Source: Bettongia penicillata ogilbyi (lineage: Eukaryota; Chordata; Mammalia; Diprotodontia; Potoroidae). From it: a stretch of 64,000 nt of DNA. The stretch covers positions 9,740,378 through 9,804,377 of the forward strand of contig JAJHZJ010000061.1 in the NCBI GenBank assembly GCA_023548195.1, in the 5' to 3' direction. Positions 44,801 to 59,794 of the stretch are shown in pieces. The notes under the pieces were generated by a model, which was given only the letters and a program-made list of their open reading frames with translations, was not told where the DNA came from and did not search any database. The translations under genes and the position numbers were made by a program. Every line of letters starts with the position of its first letter. Position 1 is the stretch's first letter.

Positions 44801-45814
44801 GATTTCACTTCCTAAAGCATTCCCATATGCAGACAAATGAAACCAAGTTACTATCAGGAGAGATTATTATACCACCCAATACCACCCAGCTGCCTGCTAT
44901 TAGTCAGTTAGGCACTTTAAAGCAATGAAGTTATCTATCAATAGACTTGCCTTTACATTCACACTGCCCCAAAGATCCAAATAGTTGATGTTTTGAAACA
45001 CACAAGGCCAGTGTTGATTTTGTCAGATCAATTATGCAGCGCCCCAAATTTGGCCATTATTAAAATGTCTAGAATAGATAGACTCATCTTGCTTCAGACT
45101 TTTATACTGGGCTGCCTCCAACTTTTTCTCTTCATGTGTATGATATTAAACAATCAAACAAACAAAAACCAACCCGCCAGTAATAAAGAATGCTAGACAG
45201 CATACTGGACTTTATGATTAGGACCCTAAAGAGAATATAGATACCTGAAATCCAAAGCTAGTCTGTAGTTCCTAATTTTAGCTCCAGCTAAACTTAACTA
45301 ATTTACAGGTGGCCACTTTTAAAGCCTTCAGAATTTACTGACTTATAATGGCAACTAGTTCTCAGCTCTAAATCTTGTGATGTTTTTGTGTTAACACTTT
45401 TTTTTTATGGAAACAAAGGCCTTTTAAAAAATTGCCTCTCCTTAAAACTAACCCTCTCCGTCTGTAGCCACCCAGTTGCATTCCATGTCACAATTAAATT
45501 GGCTCAAGAATTTGTGCAAAGTTGCCTTTCTATGCCTTTGGAATTCCTGTCTTATTATACCTAGGAGATGTTGGTCTGTTCTTTTCTGTGATCAGCATTC
45601 AGTGATCAGATACTGATTTAATTGACCATGCTCTTTGGATTCCTCAAAGGAATCTCAGGAATTCAGGCAAATACAAACTTGATCTTCTGCATAATATATT
45701 TTTCTAGGAGAAAGCACAAATGACCCTACCGGAGCAGAAAGAAAGATTTTATGTTTGTAGAATGGTCCTTGTTAGAGAAATAATTCGTAACTCTTATTAT
45801 AATAATAGTTTAAA
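44801..45814. other. Intron 1, nothing recognised
   Basis: No gene or named repeat. Short open frame 44993-45196 has no recognisable domain. Confidence 0.35.
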
Positions 45815-45965
45815 TTGATGACTTTTTAGAATTTTCCTCATGGATACCCTTTAAGGTAGGCAATAATATCGTTATACTGATTATACAGGTGAGAAAATGG
45901 GAGCTTTGAACAATTTGTCACTTTCTCTTGATCACACAGTAATTGATTAATAAGAATTGTATCCT
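45815..45965 (-). mobile_element. MIR-type SINE relic, antisense
   Basis: 'ttatacaggtgagaaaatgggagctttgaacaatttgtcac' and 'gatcacacagtaattga'. Confidence 0.55.
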
Positions 45966-46004
45966 AGATATAGAATGGAATGGAATTGAATAAACTAGAA
46001 CAGA

Positions 46005-46215
46005 ATAGGTGACTCAGTGGATAGAGTTCTGGACTTGGAGTCAGGAAGATATGAGTTTAACTATGTGACACACACAGCAAGTCACTTAACCTCTATTTGT
46101 CTTAGTTTTCTTTTCTGTAAAATGGAGATAATAATAGCACTTACCTCCCAAATGAGATATTTGTAAAATTCTTTGTACACTCAGAGCATTGTATAAATTA
46201 ATGCTAGCTGTTAAA
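46005..46215 (+). mobile_element. MIR-type SINE
   Basis: Head 'gtgactcagtggatagagttctggacttggagtcaggaagatatgag', core 'aagtcacttaacctctatttgtcttag', tail 'aaatgagatatttgtaaaattctttgtacactcagagcattgtataaatt'. Almost full length. Confidence 0.85.
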
Positions 46216-47215
46216 TTGTGTAACTCCATCTATACCCAGTGCTCTTTCTACTTTATAATAAAGCTCTGATAAAGAAGGCAGATGAGGAGTGGTTCTATTT
46301 GTTGAATACCCCATTGGGTAACTATATTATTTTCATACTTAAGCTAAGAAAGTCAGTGGTGTGAAATTTAAATGTCTCGCATTTAGACGAATTTCTCACT
46401 TCTGGGGATACCCGCAAAAGACAATTCTAAAAATAGGGGAGAATCTACCCTAAAGTGTGGTATTTCCTGCTTATGAGGATAAAGTTTAAGGATTATTTAT
46501 GACTGGTATTTTGACTTTATCTGCATGACATAAGCCACATAGATAATTTCCATGGTAACTCTGGGTGTGTGTTACGTATATCTCAAGGCTAATTGATAGA
46601 ATAACATAGACAGGAAAAAAATCATAGGAAACTGTGCCATCTAACAGTATTTTCTTAAGCAGCCTGTTGTGAATTAAAAACATTTTGCTCAAAATAAGGC
46701 TCATTGAGCTTCTATTTACAGGGTATAGCTTTAAGGATTTCTACCCCTCTATTCTCCCACATACTCAGAACCCTAAATATTAAAATTCTCCCTGAAACAA
46801 AAGTGTTTGGTGTTTTCTTCTGGTGTTTTCTTCTGGTGATGATATATAGCTTTTGAGTCATGAAACACTGGTCACCTGGAAGAGAATCACCCAAAAAGGC
46901 AACTGAGAGAAACACAGCTGGCCTGAGAAGGCACGAGAAACAAGGAATCTGGAAAATACAGAATGAAGGGTGCTATTAAAGAAATTAGTGATTTCTAAAG
47001 AAGGTGGACTGGTCACCAGACAAGAGCAAGGGATAACAATGGATACATCATACATGTTCCTCTGGCTTCTTGCAGTGTGAAAGGTACTCAAAGGTAAACT
47101 CCTAGCATTTGGGGTTCATAGATACTCTCTGGTGAATTTATGAAAAAATATGGACCCCATGGGATGGGGAGGAAAAAGCGTCTACCTTATCCTATGCTCA
47201 TATGTGTCACTTGCC
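46216..47215. other. Intron 1, nothing recognised
   Basis: No gene. A 13-bp unit (TGGTGTTTTCTTC) is repeated in tandem at 46808-46833. Confidence 0.4.
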
Positions 47216-47219
47216 TGGC

Positions 47220-47545
47220 AAAACCAATGCCTTTCCAGCCATCCCCCAGCTCCGCTCCTTCCTCCAAGGCCTATCACCTCTGTGAAGCTTTCCTCCATCA
47301 CCCCAGCAGGAAGTGAGCCCGCCTTCCTCCTTATTGCCTATACCACTCATAGGACTCGGAGTTATTTTTCTGTGTGCCTTATCTCCCCAACCATATTGTA
47401 AGAGCAACGAGTGTATTGTAAGAACAAAGAATGTATTCTATCATTTTATTTGTACCCCCTTGTCTTGTACACCCCAGCCCCCAAATGAAGCATGTAAAGT
47501 GTTTTGTGACCTTATAAGCAATTTATAAATATCAGGTATTATTAT
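47220..47545 (+). mobile_element. L2-type LINE fragment, sense
   Basis: 'ctccaaggcctatcacctctgtgaagctttcctccatcacccc' and the following UTR with 'ttgtaagagcaacgagtgtattgtaag' fit the sense L2 3' region. Confidence 0.6.
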
Positions 47546-48415
47546 TCTTCTAGATTGCATAAGGCAGACTGAATTTTGGGTTCTAGAGTTTGTGCCATTT
47601 GGCTAGATTTGGGCATTTTGCCAAGGTGGGGGTGGGGGCTTCCACTGACCATTACTCCTGAGCCATCTCCAAGCTACCAGTGCTCTTCTGTTGTCTTAAT
47701 CCTCTCATTAAGTTTGCCTGACTTGTCTTAACTCCCAAATGTTCAGCATTTAAAAATTACCTATAATTCTCTAGCTCTAGACCACACTTCACCTCAAACA
47801 AAACTCTCATTTCCTTAGTGAAACAGATCGCAGGGAGGCTTTAGGAGCAGAGCGATCTAATTAAACAAATTTGTACTGTTTGACTTAACAATGGGTTAGT
47901 TTTCTGGGAAACCTTTACAAAAATGTACGGTTATTCATTCAAATCAATCTAATTAATAGAGTGTCAGATACTACAATGAAACCAAAGGAGGAAGCTGGGA
48001 CGGACATTTAAGGGGATTAGAGTTGTAGCGATTTGGGGGCAGCCCTGTTTTGGGAGTGTGTCCCTTAGCCTTTTCCCTGTGTTCGTGCAATTCTAAGTTG
48101 CTATTGATTTTTAAAATATCTTCTTCCTACTTCTGCTTATGAATTAACAAGTTCTTTAAAAACTCCCAAGAATTTTCAGAGGGGCAGGGAGAGCCAGGGA
48201 CTTTGGGAACCGTTAAGTTGGATGCTTTTAGGTTGGTGATTTTAATTAGGTTGAGTTAGTGAGTTAATATCAGGTGTTGGTGTTATGAAAAAATTCCCAT
48301 GAGTTTTGAATGACTGTCTCTCCATATGGTTGTTCAGATATCTTGATGAGTCCTGAAGTGGTAATTCTAAAAAAAACCCAAAAAACCAAAAAAAACCAAA
48401 CATTATCAAGAGTAT
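47546..48415. other. Intron 1, nothing recognised
   Basis: No gene. A-rich (AAAACC)n-like tract at 48371-48400. Confidence 0.35.
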
Positions 48416-48419
48416 AAAA

Positions 48420-48560
48420 AATATTTCCTAGGAAGCAGGTTGCCCATTGCTTGAGGTCTTCAAATACATGCTGTCTATTAAAGAGTAGATTCCCATTCAG
48501 ATAGGGTTTGGGATAGATGACTTTTGAGATCTCTTCCAATTTTGAGATTATGTGAATACT
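48420..48560 (+). mobile_element. L3/CR1-type LINE 3' end, sense
   Basis: 'cttgaggtcttcaaatacatgctg', 'gattcccattcagatagggtttgggatagatgacttttgagatctcttccaattttgagattatgtg' follow the sense 3' end of L3. Confidence 0.7.
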
Positions 48561-48934
48561 GAGAAGACTTCTTAGCAACCTATTCAGTAATGTTTTACGC
48601 TATCTGAAAGAAACCTTCACATTCAATAGAGAGCTTAATTTGTGAAAGCATTTCTTTTAATATCATCTCCCTGTTCATATGTTCTATCTAGTTAAACATT
48701 TCATCTTTGATCTTGTCATTGGTGTTTGCTGATTGCCTTTACTGAATTGGAATTGTGGATTTTGCATGAAGATAGTTTAGGAACCCGTTAAAACACAGTA
48801 CTGTGAACTTCCTTGGTATAGTATGCCTTAAAAGTTAAATATGTTCAAAAGCATGGACTTGGAGAGTTAAACAGTAGTTGGAACAGACTTCTCTTTCTAT
48901 CATACAAGTGTTTCTATCTTCCACTGTCTGAGGA

Positions 48935-49180
48935 TCTCTCAGCTGTTCAGAAGAGATCATGGGTCCATAGATTGAGAGTTGGACAGATCCTTAAAGATCT
49001 TTGAGTTTATATAGTTATCATATCAATGGAACTCTGCAATGACAACTGGAAAGAAACTGGTAGTCCCAGCTCTCTCATTTTAAAAATGAGGAACCAGTAG
49101 ATTCCCAAAGAGGATGAGTGACTTGTTCATGCAATCAGGATTTGAACCCAAGAACCAATTTCAAATCCAGAATTATTTTG
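48935..49180 (-). mobile_element. MIR-type SINE relic, antisense
   Basis: 'ttttaaaaatgaggaaccagtagattcccaaagaggatgagtgacttgttcatgcaatcag' is a reversed core. The left part is strongly diverged. Confidence 0.5.
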
Positions 49181-49264
49181 TGTATCATCTCTACTTCCTC
49201 ATCACATTTCTGTTACTGAGAACAAGCAAATATAAATTGCGGGGGGAGGGTATCTGTAGGCAAG

Positions 49265-49510
49265 CAGCTAGGTGGTACAGTACATTGAACATTGGGCTTG
49301 GAATCACTTAAGATTCATTTTCATTGATTCAAATCCAGCCCCAGATACTTACTAGCTATGTCACCCTGGATAAGTCACTTAACTCCATTTGCCTCAGTTT
49401 CTCATCTGTAAAATGAGCTGGAGAAGATGAAATGGCAGACCACTGCTATCTTTACAAAGAAAACTCCAAATGGGGTCATGAAGAGCCAGAAATGACTAAA
49501 AAATGACTGA
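49265..49510 (+). mobile_element. Marsupial tRNA/CORE-type SINE
   Basis: 'gcagctaggtggtacagtacattgaacattgggcttgg' head, 'tatgtcaccctggataagtcacttaactcc' core, 'ctccaaatggggtcatgaagagcc' 3' part, and a tail of AAC/AAAAC units. Confidence 0.9.
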
Positions 49511-50037
49511 ACAAAAACAAAAACATAAATGGGAAATGTTTGATGTTTATTTAGGGATTGATACTGGTGGAGTAGGGGCGTTCTGATTTTTGTGAGTGGG
49601 GTCTAGACTGTCTGAGCAAGGTCCAATAGACAGGCAGGCAAAGCTAACAAGCTTTTGTGGCGGCAGGACAGAGCAAAGTTGTGTTGGAAGCTTAGCTCAG
49701 CAGATATCTTCATGTATAGACAAATCCCAGATTTTATCATTGGGATAACCTGGGCTACAAATCGTCTGCTAGCTAGAATCTTTTGTTTGTGTTCTGCTGT
49801 TTTGAGCAAGAGGTAGATGACAAAAATAACTGGGTGAGGGGAAAGAGGGGAAGAAAACAGCTCCGATGGTGAAAGTGGTCATTATTTTGCCTCCTCATAG
49901 GTCCACGCTAATTTTGTGTTGAGTCATGACCTTGTGGTATATAGCAGGGTTCTCAGTCATGAGAGGACCATTTCAATTGTCACTATCGTTAATGATTTAA
50001 CAACAAATTATAAAATGTTACCTCTGTTCAACCATTA

Positions 50038-50280
50038 GGGGTGTGTGTGTGTATGTGTCTTTGGATTGGAATTTTGATTGCATTGGCATAGAGAATTCCT
50101 AATGAGGAAACCCCCTCTATCCATGCAGCGTACACCTGAACTGCAAGTTATATTGAGTCTTAAGAGTTGTGTGAGGTGGCTTACCAAGAGGGACATATAT
50201 ATCTGGATGTCAGAATATAGGAATGCATGTATATTCTGGAAAGAATATACGTAAATTCTGTATATATGTATAAGTATGTG

Positions 50281-50350
<70 letters not shown>

Positions 50351-50375
50351 GGTATATATATATATGTAACCAAAG
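50038..50375. repeat. TG and TATG/TG microsatellites
   Basis: (TG)n at 50040-50058 and a larger TATA/TG cluster at 50262-50367. Open frames across it are artefacts. Confidence 0.9.
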
Positions 50376-50659
50376 CAGGATCTTCCTAGGGGAAAGTTAC
50401 ACCACTGCTACCCAAGGCACTTGAAACTCTGTCCCCTACACTCCAACTTGGGTCTAGTACATCAAGTTTTACTTAAACATTTTCTAAATTTGCTAAGGAA
50501 GAGATCATTTTGTTGAATTATTTGAGTCCCCCACGAATCATTATTGATCAGCCCCTTCCCACTATGTGACAGGCTTGTGAAGAGGCAGAGCATCCCTGGA
50601 GCAGCTGGTGAGCCATCATCTGTGCAGCCTGAGAGGCCAGCTTAGGGTCTGTGACATCA

Positions 50660-50854
50660 TTACACTTCAAAAGGAAAGGAAGGAAGGAAGGAAGAAGAGA
50701 AGAATGAAGGTGGAGCCTGAAAACAATATATGTACCCATAGAAAGAAAAAGAAAGGAAAAAAGAAGGAATTGGAGCTTGGAAAAAGTATATTTACACTCA
50801 CAGAAAGAAAGAAAGAGAAAAAGGAAAGAAGGAAGGAAAGGGAGCCTGGAAACA

Positions 50855-50912
<58 letters not shown>

Positions 50913-50935
50913 CAGAGACAGAGAGCCTAGAGATA
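50660..50935 (+). repeat. Purine-rich minisatellite with embedded microsatellites
   Basis: Units beginning GGAGCCTGGAAACAATATAT-like start at 50712, 50772, 50841 and (partial) 50923, spaced 60, 69 and 82 bp. Each continues into GAAA/GGAA-rich sequence. The third has expanded into (TG)n at 50860-50902 followed by (GA)n. Confidence 0.75.
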
Positions 50936-51149
50936 GTGCACGCCATGATCAACATCTATAGTCTCCTGCAGCTCTGGAAAGAGGGTAGTTAGGTGCATTT
51001 TGTCATCTGTTTGGCCTCTAACTCACCACAATAATTACAAAGCATTGTTTTATTTCTTTGTTCTTCATTTACATTGTTATAGTCATTGTATACATTGTTT
51101 TTCTTAATCTGCTTTCTTCATTGTATCACTTTTCCATGCTCCTGATTTC

Positions 51150-51700
51150 TTCATTGTCCTAATTTCTTACAGTAATGTTCATTTTAATTTTCCTTCACAG
51201 TTTGGTTGTCTTGATGGAGGAGCACTTTATTTTCATGTTTTTGCCATGTTTTGGTATATATGAGACCTTTTTGTCTTTGATCTCCTTGGGGTATGTGGGT
51301 AGCCCTGGAATTCTTTGGGTGATAGGGTCACTTTCTTTGCATAAATCCAAATTCCACATAATTCCAAATTGCTTGCCAGAAGACTTGGGACCAATTCAAA
51401 GCACCACCAACAGTGTTTCTACAGCATTTCCTATATTGACTGTTTCCCTCTTTGCCAGTTTGCTGGGTATGAGAGTAAACTGAGTTATTTTGTTGTATAT
51501 TTTTTTAAATTAGGGAATTGTTGCAATCTTTCATATTTTCGCAATTTTCCCTTGAACTGTTTTCATACCTTTGACCACTTACCCATTGAAGGTTGGATCT
51601 TGTTCTTATACATCTGTTATTTTCCCATATACTTTGGATATAAGACATTTTCCAGAGTTGATGAAAACGTTTTTCACCCCTTCTCAATTTCATAGCATCT
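51150..51700 (-). mobile_element. Old L1 ORF2 3' region, antisense
   Basis: 'ttctttgggtgatagggtcac', 'ataattccaaattgcttgccagaagacttgggaccaattcaaagcaccaccaacagtg' and 'gccagtttgctgggtatgagag' mirror the reverse of the L1 segment at 4740-4870. Confidence 0.65.
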
Positions 51701-51761
51701 GTTTTTATGCCTACAGTCTTGTTTTATTTTGTTTTTAAACATTTGTAGAGAATGCAGAGGG

Positions 51762-51975
51762 CAGCTAGGAGGTACAGTGGAAGGAGCAATGGGCCGGAAG
51801 TTCCAATCTGGCCTCAGACACTTACTAGTTGTGTGACCCTGGAAGAGTCACTTAACTCTGTTTCCCTCAGTTTTCTCACCCATGAAATAAGTTGGAGAAG
51901 ATGACTTTCTTTGCTAAGAAAACCCCAAATGAGATCATGAAGAATTAAACATAACTGAAATGACTGCACAAAAGG
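51762..51975 (+). mobile_element. Marsupial tRNA/CORE-type SINE
   Basis: 'gggcagctaggaggtacagtggaaggagcaatgggcc' head, 'ctcagacacttactagttgtgtgaccctgg' core, 'aaaccccaaatgagatcatgaagaattaaacataactgaaatgactg' end. Confidence 0.92.
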
Positions 51976-52755
51976 GCATTCAAAGAAATACAAGACAGGT
52001 TTTGAGTCTAATTGGAAGGAATTACATTGTAGTTGGAGAAGAAATGGTTAGCTTACAACACTGTAGAATGACAAGATTTAATGCTGGAGGAAGGGACAGT
52101 TTGAAGATCATTTGCAGACATTCTGGAGATTATTCCAGCGTGATTCTCATCAGTTTCTGCCAGTGAGGGGGGAAAGCATTCCTAAATCTGGAACTCAGTA
52201 ACTTTGTCTTACTAGAACCAACTCTATAAAGGAAAGCCTTGTTTTCTACACGTTTCCAAAGAAAGAAAGAAAGGGTATTCTCCCTGATAAACCATTAAGA
52301 GTGGTATCTTCTTTATCACAGCAAGGGAAGAAGAAAAAACTTGTCAGTGAAAAGTGCATACTATTTGATGTTATTAAAATTAGGTGGAGTGATTTGCATC
52401 ATTTCAACCTTATTTTCATCACCTCCTTTATAGGGAGCCTTTAAGACTAAACAAATGAGATAGACTTTGTTTTTGAAATTCTGACCATGAGGTCATTTGA
52501 TCTTTCTTTTATTTCTTTTCCAGCTTTACAGGGGCACTTAGGTCAACTCTGAATTAGAAGTTTATGGAGAAGATAGATTTAGGATGTTCTCTTCTGGCAA
52601 GCATGCATTTACTCATTAATTTTAGAGAAAGAGGCAACTTTAGAGAAGGTTTTTCTGGGAGGAAAAACAATGAAGGAGTTGAGAATGGGGTTGCATTGTT
52701 GACATCATTTCATGATCAGAACTCTTGTAATATTTTTTTTCTAGATTCAGGATAA
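51976..52755. other. Intron 1, nothing recognised
   Basis: No gene or named repeat. Confidence 0.35.
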
Positions 52756-52759
52756 GGGG

Positions 52760-52905
52760 TAGATTTGTGACCTCCTCATTTGAACTCAGGGGCTGAAGTG
52801 ATTTGCCCACAGTCACAAATATTAAGTAGCTGACCTAGGATTTGAACCCAAGCCCTCTATCCTAATCATATTATCTTTCTCCTAAACTATGCTATCTTCC
52901 ATTGG
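52760..52905 (-). mobile_element. MIR-type SINE relic, antisense
   Basis: 'gctgaagtgatttgcccacagtcacaaatattaagtagctgacctaggatttgaaccc' is a reversed core. Confidence 0.6.
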
Positions 52906-53177
52906 TAATTGATTATAGAAAAATTCTGGTTTTGAAGTTGGAAGAAATAAGAAGTTTACTATTATACAAATTTGTTCCAGCAATGAAAGGGTAACTTATT
53001 TGTTTAGATAATGCTTTCAAACTATTTCGGCAGCTTTCTGTTTAAAAGCACAAGAGGAGGAAGTCTTCCCGTATACCTGACATAGAAAGTAGAACAATTA
53101 GGCCATTGTGAAAACAGGGAAGTACTTTCATCATATTTACTGTTTTGGAATCCAACTACTTTGGAGTCTGAGCATGA

Positions 53178-53228
<51 letters not shown>

Positions 53229-53262
53229 TGTGTGCGCGTGCATGTGTGTGTATGTGTGTACT
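53178..53262 (+). repeat. TG microsatellite
   Basis: About 85 bp of (TG)n with CG and AT interruptions towards the 3' end. Confidence 0.95.
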
Positions 53263-53284
53263 TATATAAAAATACATTTCATTT

Positions 53285-53440
53285 TCTGGGTCTTTGTGAG
53301 GGGAAGAGGCAATTTAAAGATTGTATGACTTGCCTGGGGTCACATAGCTAGTAAAGCATTTGAGGCTGGATTTGAATTCAGGTCCTCCTTGACTTCAGGG
53401 CTCGTCTCTAACCACTGTATCACCTTGCTGTCCCATAACT
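53285..53440 (-). mobile_element. SINE fragment, antisense
   Basis: 'tatgacttgcctggggtcacatagctagta', 'gaggctggatttgaattcaggtcctcc', and head 'accactgtatcaccttgctgtcc'. Confidence 0.75.
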
Positions 53441-53804
53441 ATATAGTTCACATGGTCAGAGATTGATGGGTTAGAGATATGATCAGCTAATAATAACTTA
53501 TTTTTGCATGGTGCTTTAAACATTGAAAACATGTTTTTGTTTTCTTTTGTTTTTAACATCGCTTTCATTTCCACATGTCTTTCCCTTCCCTTCTTCCAAC
53601 ATTCAAAGTAACAAAGAATTAAAAAAAGAGACAAAAGCAGTTTGGCCAAATTGACCAACCTGCCAACCAAGCCTGAAGTATGTACAGTGTTTTGTACCTA
53701 TCTCTTCAAAGAAGGGAGAGAGGCAATAGTTCTTACCTCTTCTTTGGGGCCAAGATGTCATTCTGATTATATGGGAGCCTTCCCTCACAGCTTTTCTGTG
53801 AGGC

Positions 53805-54270
53805 AGACAGCACAGGTATCATTTAACAGATGAGGAAACTGAGGTGTAAAGTGAAATCATATCAATGAGCCTTCAAATACAGTCTGTTCTCCTGATTCCA
53901 AGTTCAGCCCTCTTTCCATTTTATAATTACCCTTCTAAAGGTACAGGTGTTATGAAAATAGTAATACTATATAAACTAAAGGTTAATTGGTCTTCCTGCC
54001 CCCAGTATGATCATCTAATAATAAAGCCTTGTGTTTATATCATACTTTACAAGGTACTTTTACATCTCATTTGATCAGTACTTGCAGCCCTGTCTGGTAG
54101 CCAGGACAATTATTTCCATTTTCCATAAGAGGAAACTGAGGCTCAGAGAAGAGAAATACCTGCCTTGCAGGCCCAAGATTTTGACTTGCTCAAGATGGTA
54201 ACTGGCAGAGTCAGTACTAGAATCCAGCTTGGCCAGCTTCCTAGTCCAAGGCTCTTCACTATCCTAGAGT
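53805..54270 (-). mobile_element. Two MIR-type relics, antisense
   Basis: 53815-53920 ('ggtatcatttaacagatgaggaaactgaggtgtaaag') and 54100-54265 ('attttccataagaggaaactgaggctcagagaagag') are reversed MIR cores. Confidence 0.65.
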
Positions 54271-54279
54271 TCTTACATC

Positions 54280-55195
54280 CAAGTATATTTTTTCGATATG
54301 TACTTTTAAGGACTGTTCCTGAACTGAAAGGATATGATGTGCCTATTAAAAAGAAATGAACTGTGTCTGTGTGGTCACAGCTGATTTTGCAAAGAATGCT
54401 CTCCTTCCCCTTATCTTTGAAAGATCCTTTTTTTGTATGTGTCTAGTTTATGTATCTTCACACATGCCCTCTTTTTTTTTTTTAACCATGAAATAAAGCC
54501 CTCTCATTTTATACATTTTCATAGTTGTGCAAGACAGTAGTAATAGGTACTATTTACAGTGCTTTAAGGTCTTCAAAGAGCTTTATATATCTGTTATATG
54601 ATTGGATCAAAGAGAAAGTGTGATTGATACCTGAAATTTATATTTTATATTTAACTATCAGGTTCAGTTCAGCAAACATTTAATATTAAACTGCTGTGTG
54701 GGGCCCACTGTACTAGATGATCTTTTCCTCCTCCCTCCCTCCAAATAGCAGTAGCCACCCTCCGAACGCTCATGTTCCACTGTGACGGTCTTTCTATTTC
54801 CTAGTAAGAACCCCCTTCAGTTTTATAGAGGGGGAACCTGGAAGTGGCACTGGGGAGCAGAGAGCATCCCAACTCCCCCAGCTGTGGGGCATAGGTATGA
54901 ATAAATGTGCAATCAGATGTATCATCAAGAGGGAGCCAGTTCTCAATGAGTGCAAGATGATGGAGGGTGTGAGAAAGGAAAAGTGAATTTGTTACCTGTG
55001 GTATAGTAGGCACTTGAGAAGGCACTGTGGAAGGAGTAAGTATCTTCAAAGTGGGATGGTCTCGGGGGTTGAGTGGTGGGTAATGGAAATAAGGGATCTG
55101 TCAGCGGGGGATAGAGAACTGGATTTGAACCATGACATTCAGAATCACTGGGATTGGGTGGAAGTATGTTCATCATTGAGGAATGAGCTTAACTA
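54280..55195. other. Intron 1, mostly unnamed
   Basis: A reversed L2 terminus may lie at 54660-54730. The rest, including 54740-55195, is not recognised. Confidence 0.35.
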
Positions 55196-55199
55196 AGTT

Positions 55200-55368
55200 A
55201 TTGTTGTTGTTTACAGGTGAAGTAGATGAGGCAAACAGGGTTAAGTGACTTGCCTAGCGTCTTCCAGCTAGTAAATTTCTGAGGCCAGATTTGAACTCAG
55301 GAAGATAAATCTTCCTGACTCCAGACCTGGTGCTTTATTTACTGCAACACCTAGCTGCCCTTGATTTC
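55200..55368 (-). mobile_element. Marsupial SINE, antisense, partly deleted
   Basis: 'ttgttgttgtttacaggtgaagtagatgaggcaaacagggttaagtgacttgcc' lacks the internal 'gtgtctgactctttgtgacc' part. The rest to 'caacacctagctgcc' is intact. Confidence 0.88.
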
Positions 55369-55374
55369 ATCAGT

Positions 55375-55650
55375 GTAGAGAGCTTATGTTGAGGAATTTT
55401 TTTTTTTTTTTTTTACCAATGTGGATTGGCACCTGCTCTGCCACATATCATAGGATGATAGATCCAGATTTAGAAGAGACCTCAGAAGCCATAGTATAGA
55501 AGTGGAGAGAGCTACCTTAGGGAGCTAAGAGCTTACAGGTGACATAGCTTGACTTGAATCATACAGCTGAGATATTAAAGATGAGATCTGAATAAAGGTC
55601 TCCTTGATTCTGAGACTGGCTCTCAGACCATTGTGCCACATGCAGACTCT
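55375..55650 (-). mobile_element. MIR-like SINE relic, antisense
   Basis: 'gatttcatcagtgtagagagc', T17 tract at 55398-55414, 'accaatgtggattggcacctgctctgc', and a diverged 3' part. The phrase 'gtggattggcacc' recurs at 28022-28034. It lies only about 80 bp upstream of exon 2. Confidence 0.5.
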
Positions 55651-55725
55651 CATTATTTTTAGTAGTGTTATAATCATCGTGTGGACAAAACATCATTGAT
55701 AATACTGTCCCTTTCTCTTTTTTAA

Positions 55726-58167
<2,442 letters not shown>

Positions 58168-58323
58168 GTACCTCAAGTGTCGCAAGAGCATGGAGTGCAA
58201 CATTTGATGAACTGATAGGCAAACCTATTGGGGATTTCTCCCGAACGCATATGTCTCTGGATACTCCTGGACTAGCTGAATACCCAGATATATTTTCTGT
58301 AATCATCATTCTGATTCTAACAG
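58168..58323 (+). CDS. SLC7A1: SLC7A1 coding exon 2: residues 124-175
   Basis: A 156-nt exon, phase 1 at both ends, joining the previous exon in frame (G124, then [17 protein letters not shown]). It encodes the end of membrane segment 3, the loop with a conserved arginine-tryptophan pair (R130, W132), and the start of segment 4 (about 165-185, [11 protein letters not shown]). From memory of human CAT-1, the loop around residues 153-163 ([11 protein letters not shown]) is one residue shorter here. The donor is G/GTATGTG. Flanking intron reads through in the same frame for a while, so the exon edges rest on splice signals and similarity. Sequence matches CAT-1 over CAT-2 ([13 protein letters not shown]). 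Confidence 0.96.
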
Positions 58324-59339
58324 GTATGTGCCTACATTAAAAAAGTAATCATCTTGGGTAGCTGTTTACGTAGCACGCACCTCTAGTATTTTCATTATAT
58401 TGGCAGCAAGAAGCAAAAATCTTCCTTTATTTTGGGCTGGGCTTCTGACTCACTAAAGCTTTTTTTGTTAATTGTAAACTTGGACTGGCTTATTTAATAG
58501 CTGTAGAGAGGACTTGTGCATGCCTCTATCTTGTCTAAATCCCTAATTTTGCTAGTGAGCAGAGGACTTGAGGGACTTGCCTTAGGTCACACAGCTAGCT
58601 AAGGGTCAGCATTCAGATTAGAACCCGGACCATCTCTTTACAATCCCTCATGTTAGATGAGAATCTAAGTGCTTGATGAAGCTATCTATTTGTGGAGTAA
58701 GATTTCTTCAGCAAACATTTTTGTTCAGATGACAGAAATGGGATATAAATTATTTAGTAGAACTCTGCCTGGTGAGTGAAGTTTCAGGCCTCATGATCTT
58801 GCCAAGATAGAGTTTGCCAGCCAGCAAAATGTGGAGCAATATGGGAGGATTGTGGAACCTGCTCAAGTGTGCCTGTTTATTTAATGGAAATATTTGTTTG
58901 TTTTGTACCCAACAACTATCAAAACAGATCTTTAAAAAGAAGAAATGTGCTAAATATTAGTCTTGGTCACAGAATTAAAAAAAACATTTCTGGGAAACAC
59001 AGCTTGTCTGGCATATAAAATCTTCAAACATCTTTAATACCAGCATGGGCAATTTTCCTCTCTGTAGTTTACCTTTGAAAAGGAGAGATTGACAAGTTAA
59101 TTTATGTGATCTAAATGCGAAGTCAGAAGGCAAGACAAGTCTCATTTTAGGTTCACAAAGCTTAGATGGGTTTTAAAAATCAAAGAATTGAAGCTGTATG
59201 CCACAGGCTGCTTTCAGTGGCTTAGCTAATATAGATCAGCCCCAAATCTCATAAAGTTGGAGCTTGAAAGATTGTCATTTTAACCTTGTAAACTTAAGAG
59301 GGAATCAGCATTGAAAAGAATGTTGTATAGGAGAAAAGA

Positions 59340-59470
59340 GTTATGTCAACCTACCTCTTAGGATTGTTGTGAGGATAAACATGAGATATTTGTGAAGGAA
59401 TTAGGATAATGCCTGGCATCTAGTAGGACCTCCATACATGCTAGCTATAATAATGATAATTGATAATATT
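59340..59470 (+). mobile_element. MIR-type SINE tail
   Basis: 'cctacctcttaggattgttgtgaggataaacatgagat' and 'taatgcctggcatctagtagg'. Confidence 0.7.
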
Positions 59471-59794
59471 AATAATGGTAGTTATCATATTATGCCCTAA
59501 CATTTTTCTTCCCCTCCATGGGGTATGTTTTGTTTAAGTCAAATACACTATTTGAAGGTGGCTAAATTTTGAAAAACTAAAAATGTTGTCAGGGAATACT
59601 TCAAAATTCGGCGGGATAGAAGGAGGTGCAAAACATTTAGTTACTCACCTACACTCTGGTTCTTACATGGTTATTGTTAGTATATATGTCATTAGTAGAC
59701 CTAGATTCTAGTTCCAGCCCTGACAATTTATTAGCCCTATGATCATAGACCCTTGCCAACTCTAAATCTATTTCTTCTTCCATAAAAAGGAGGA

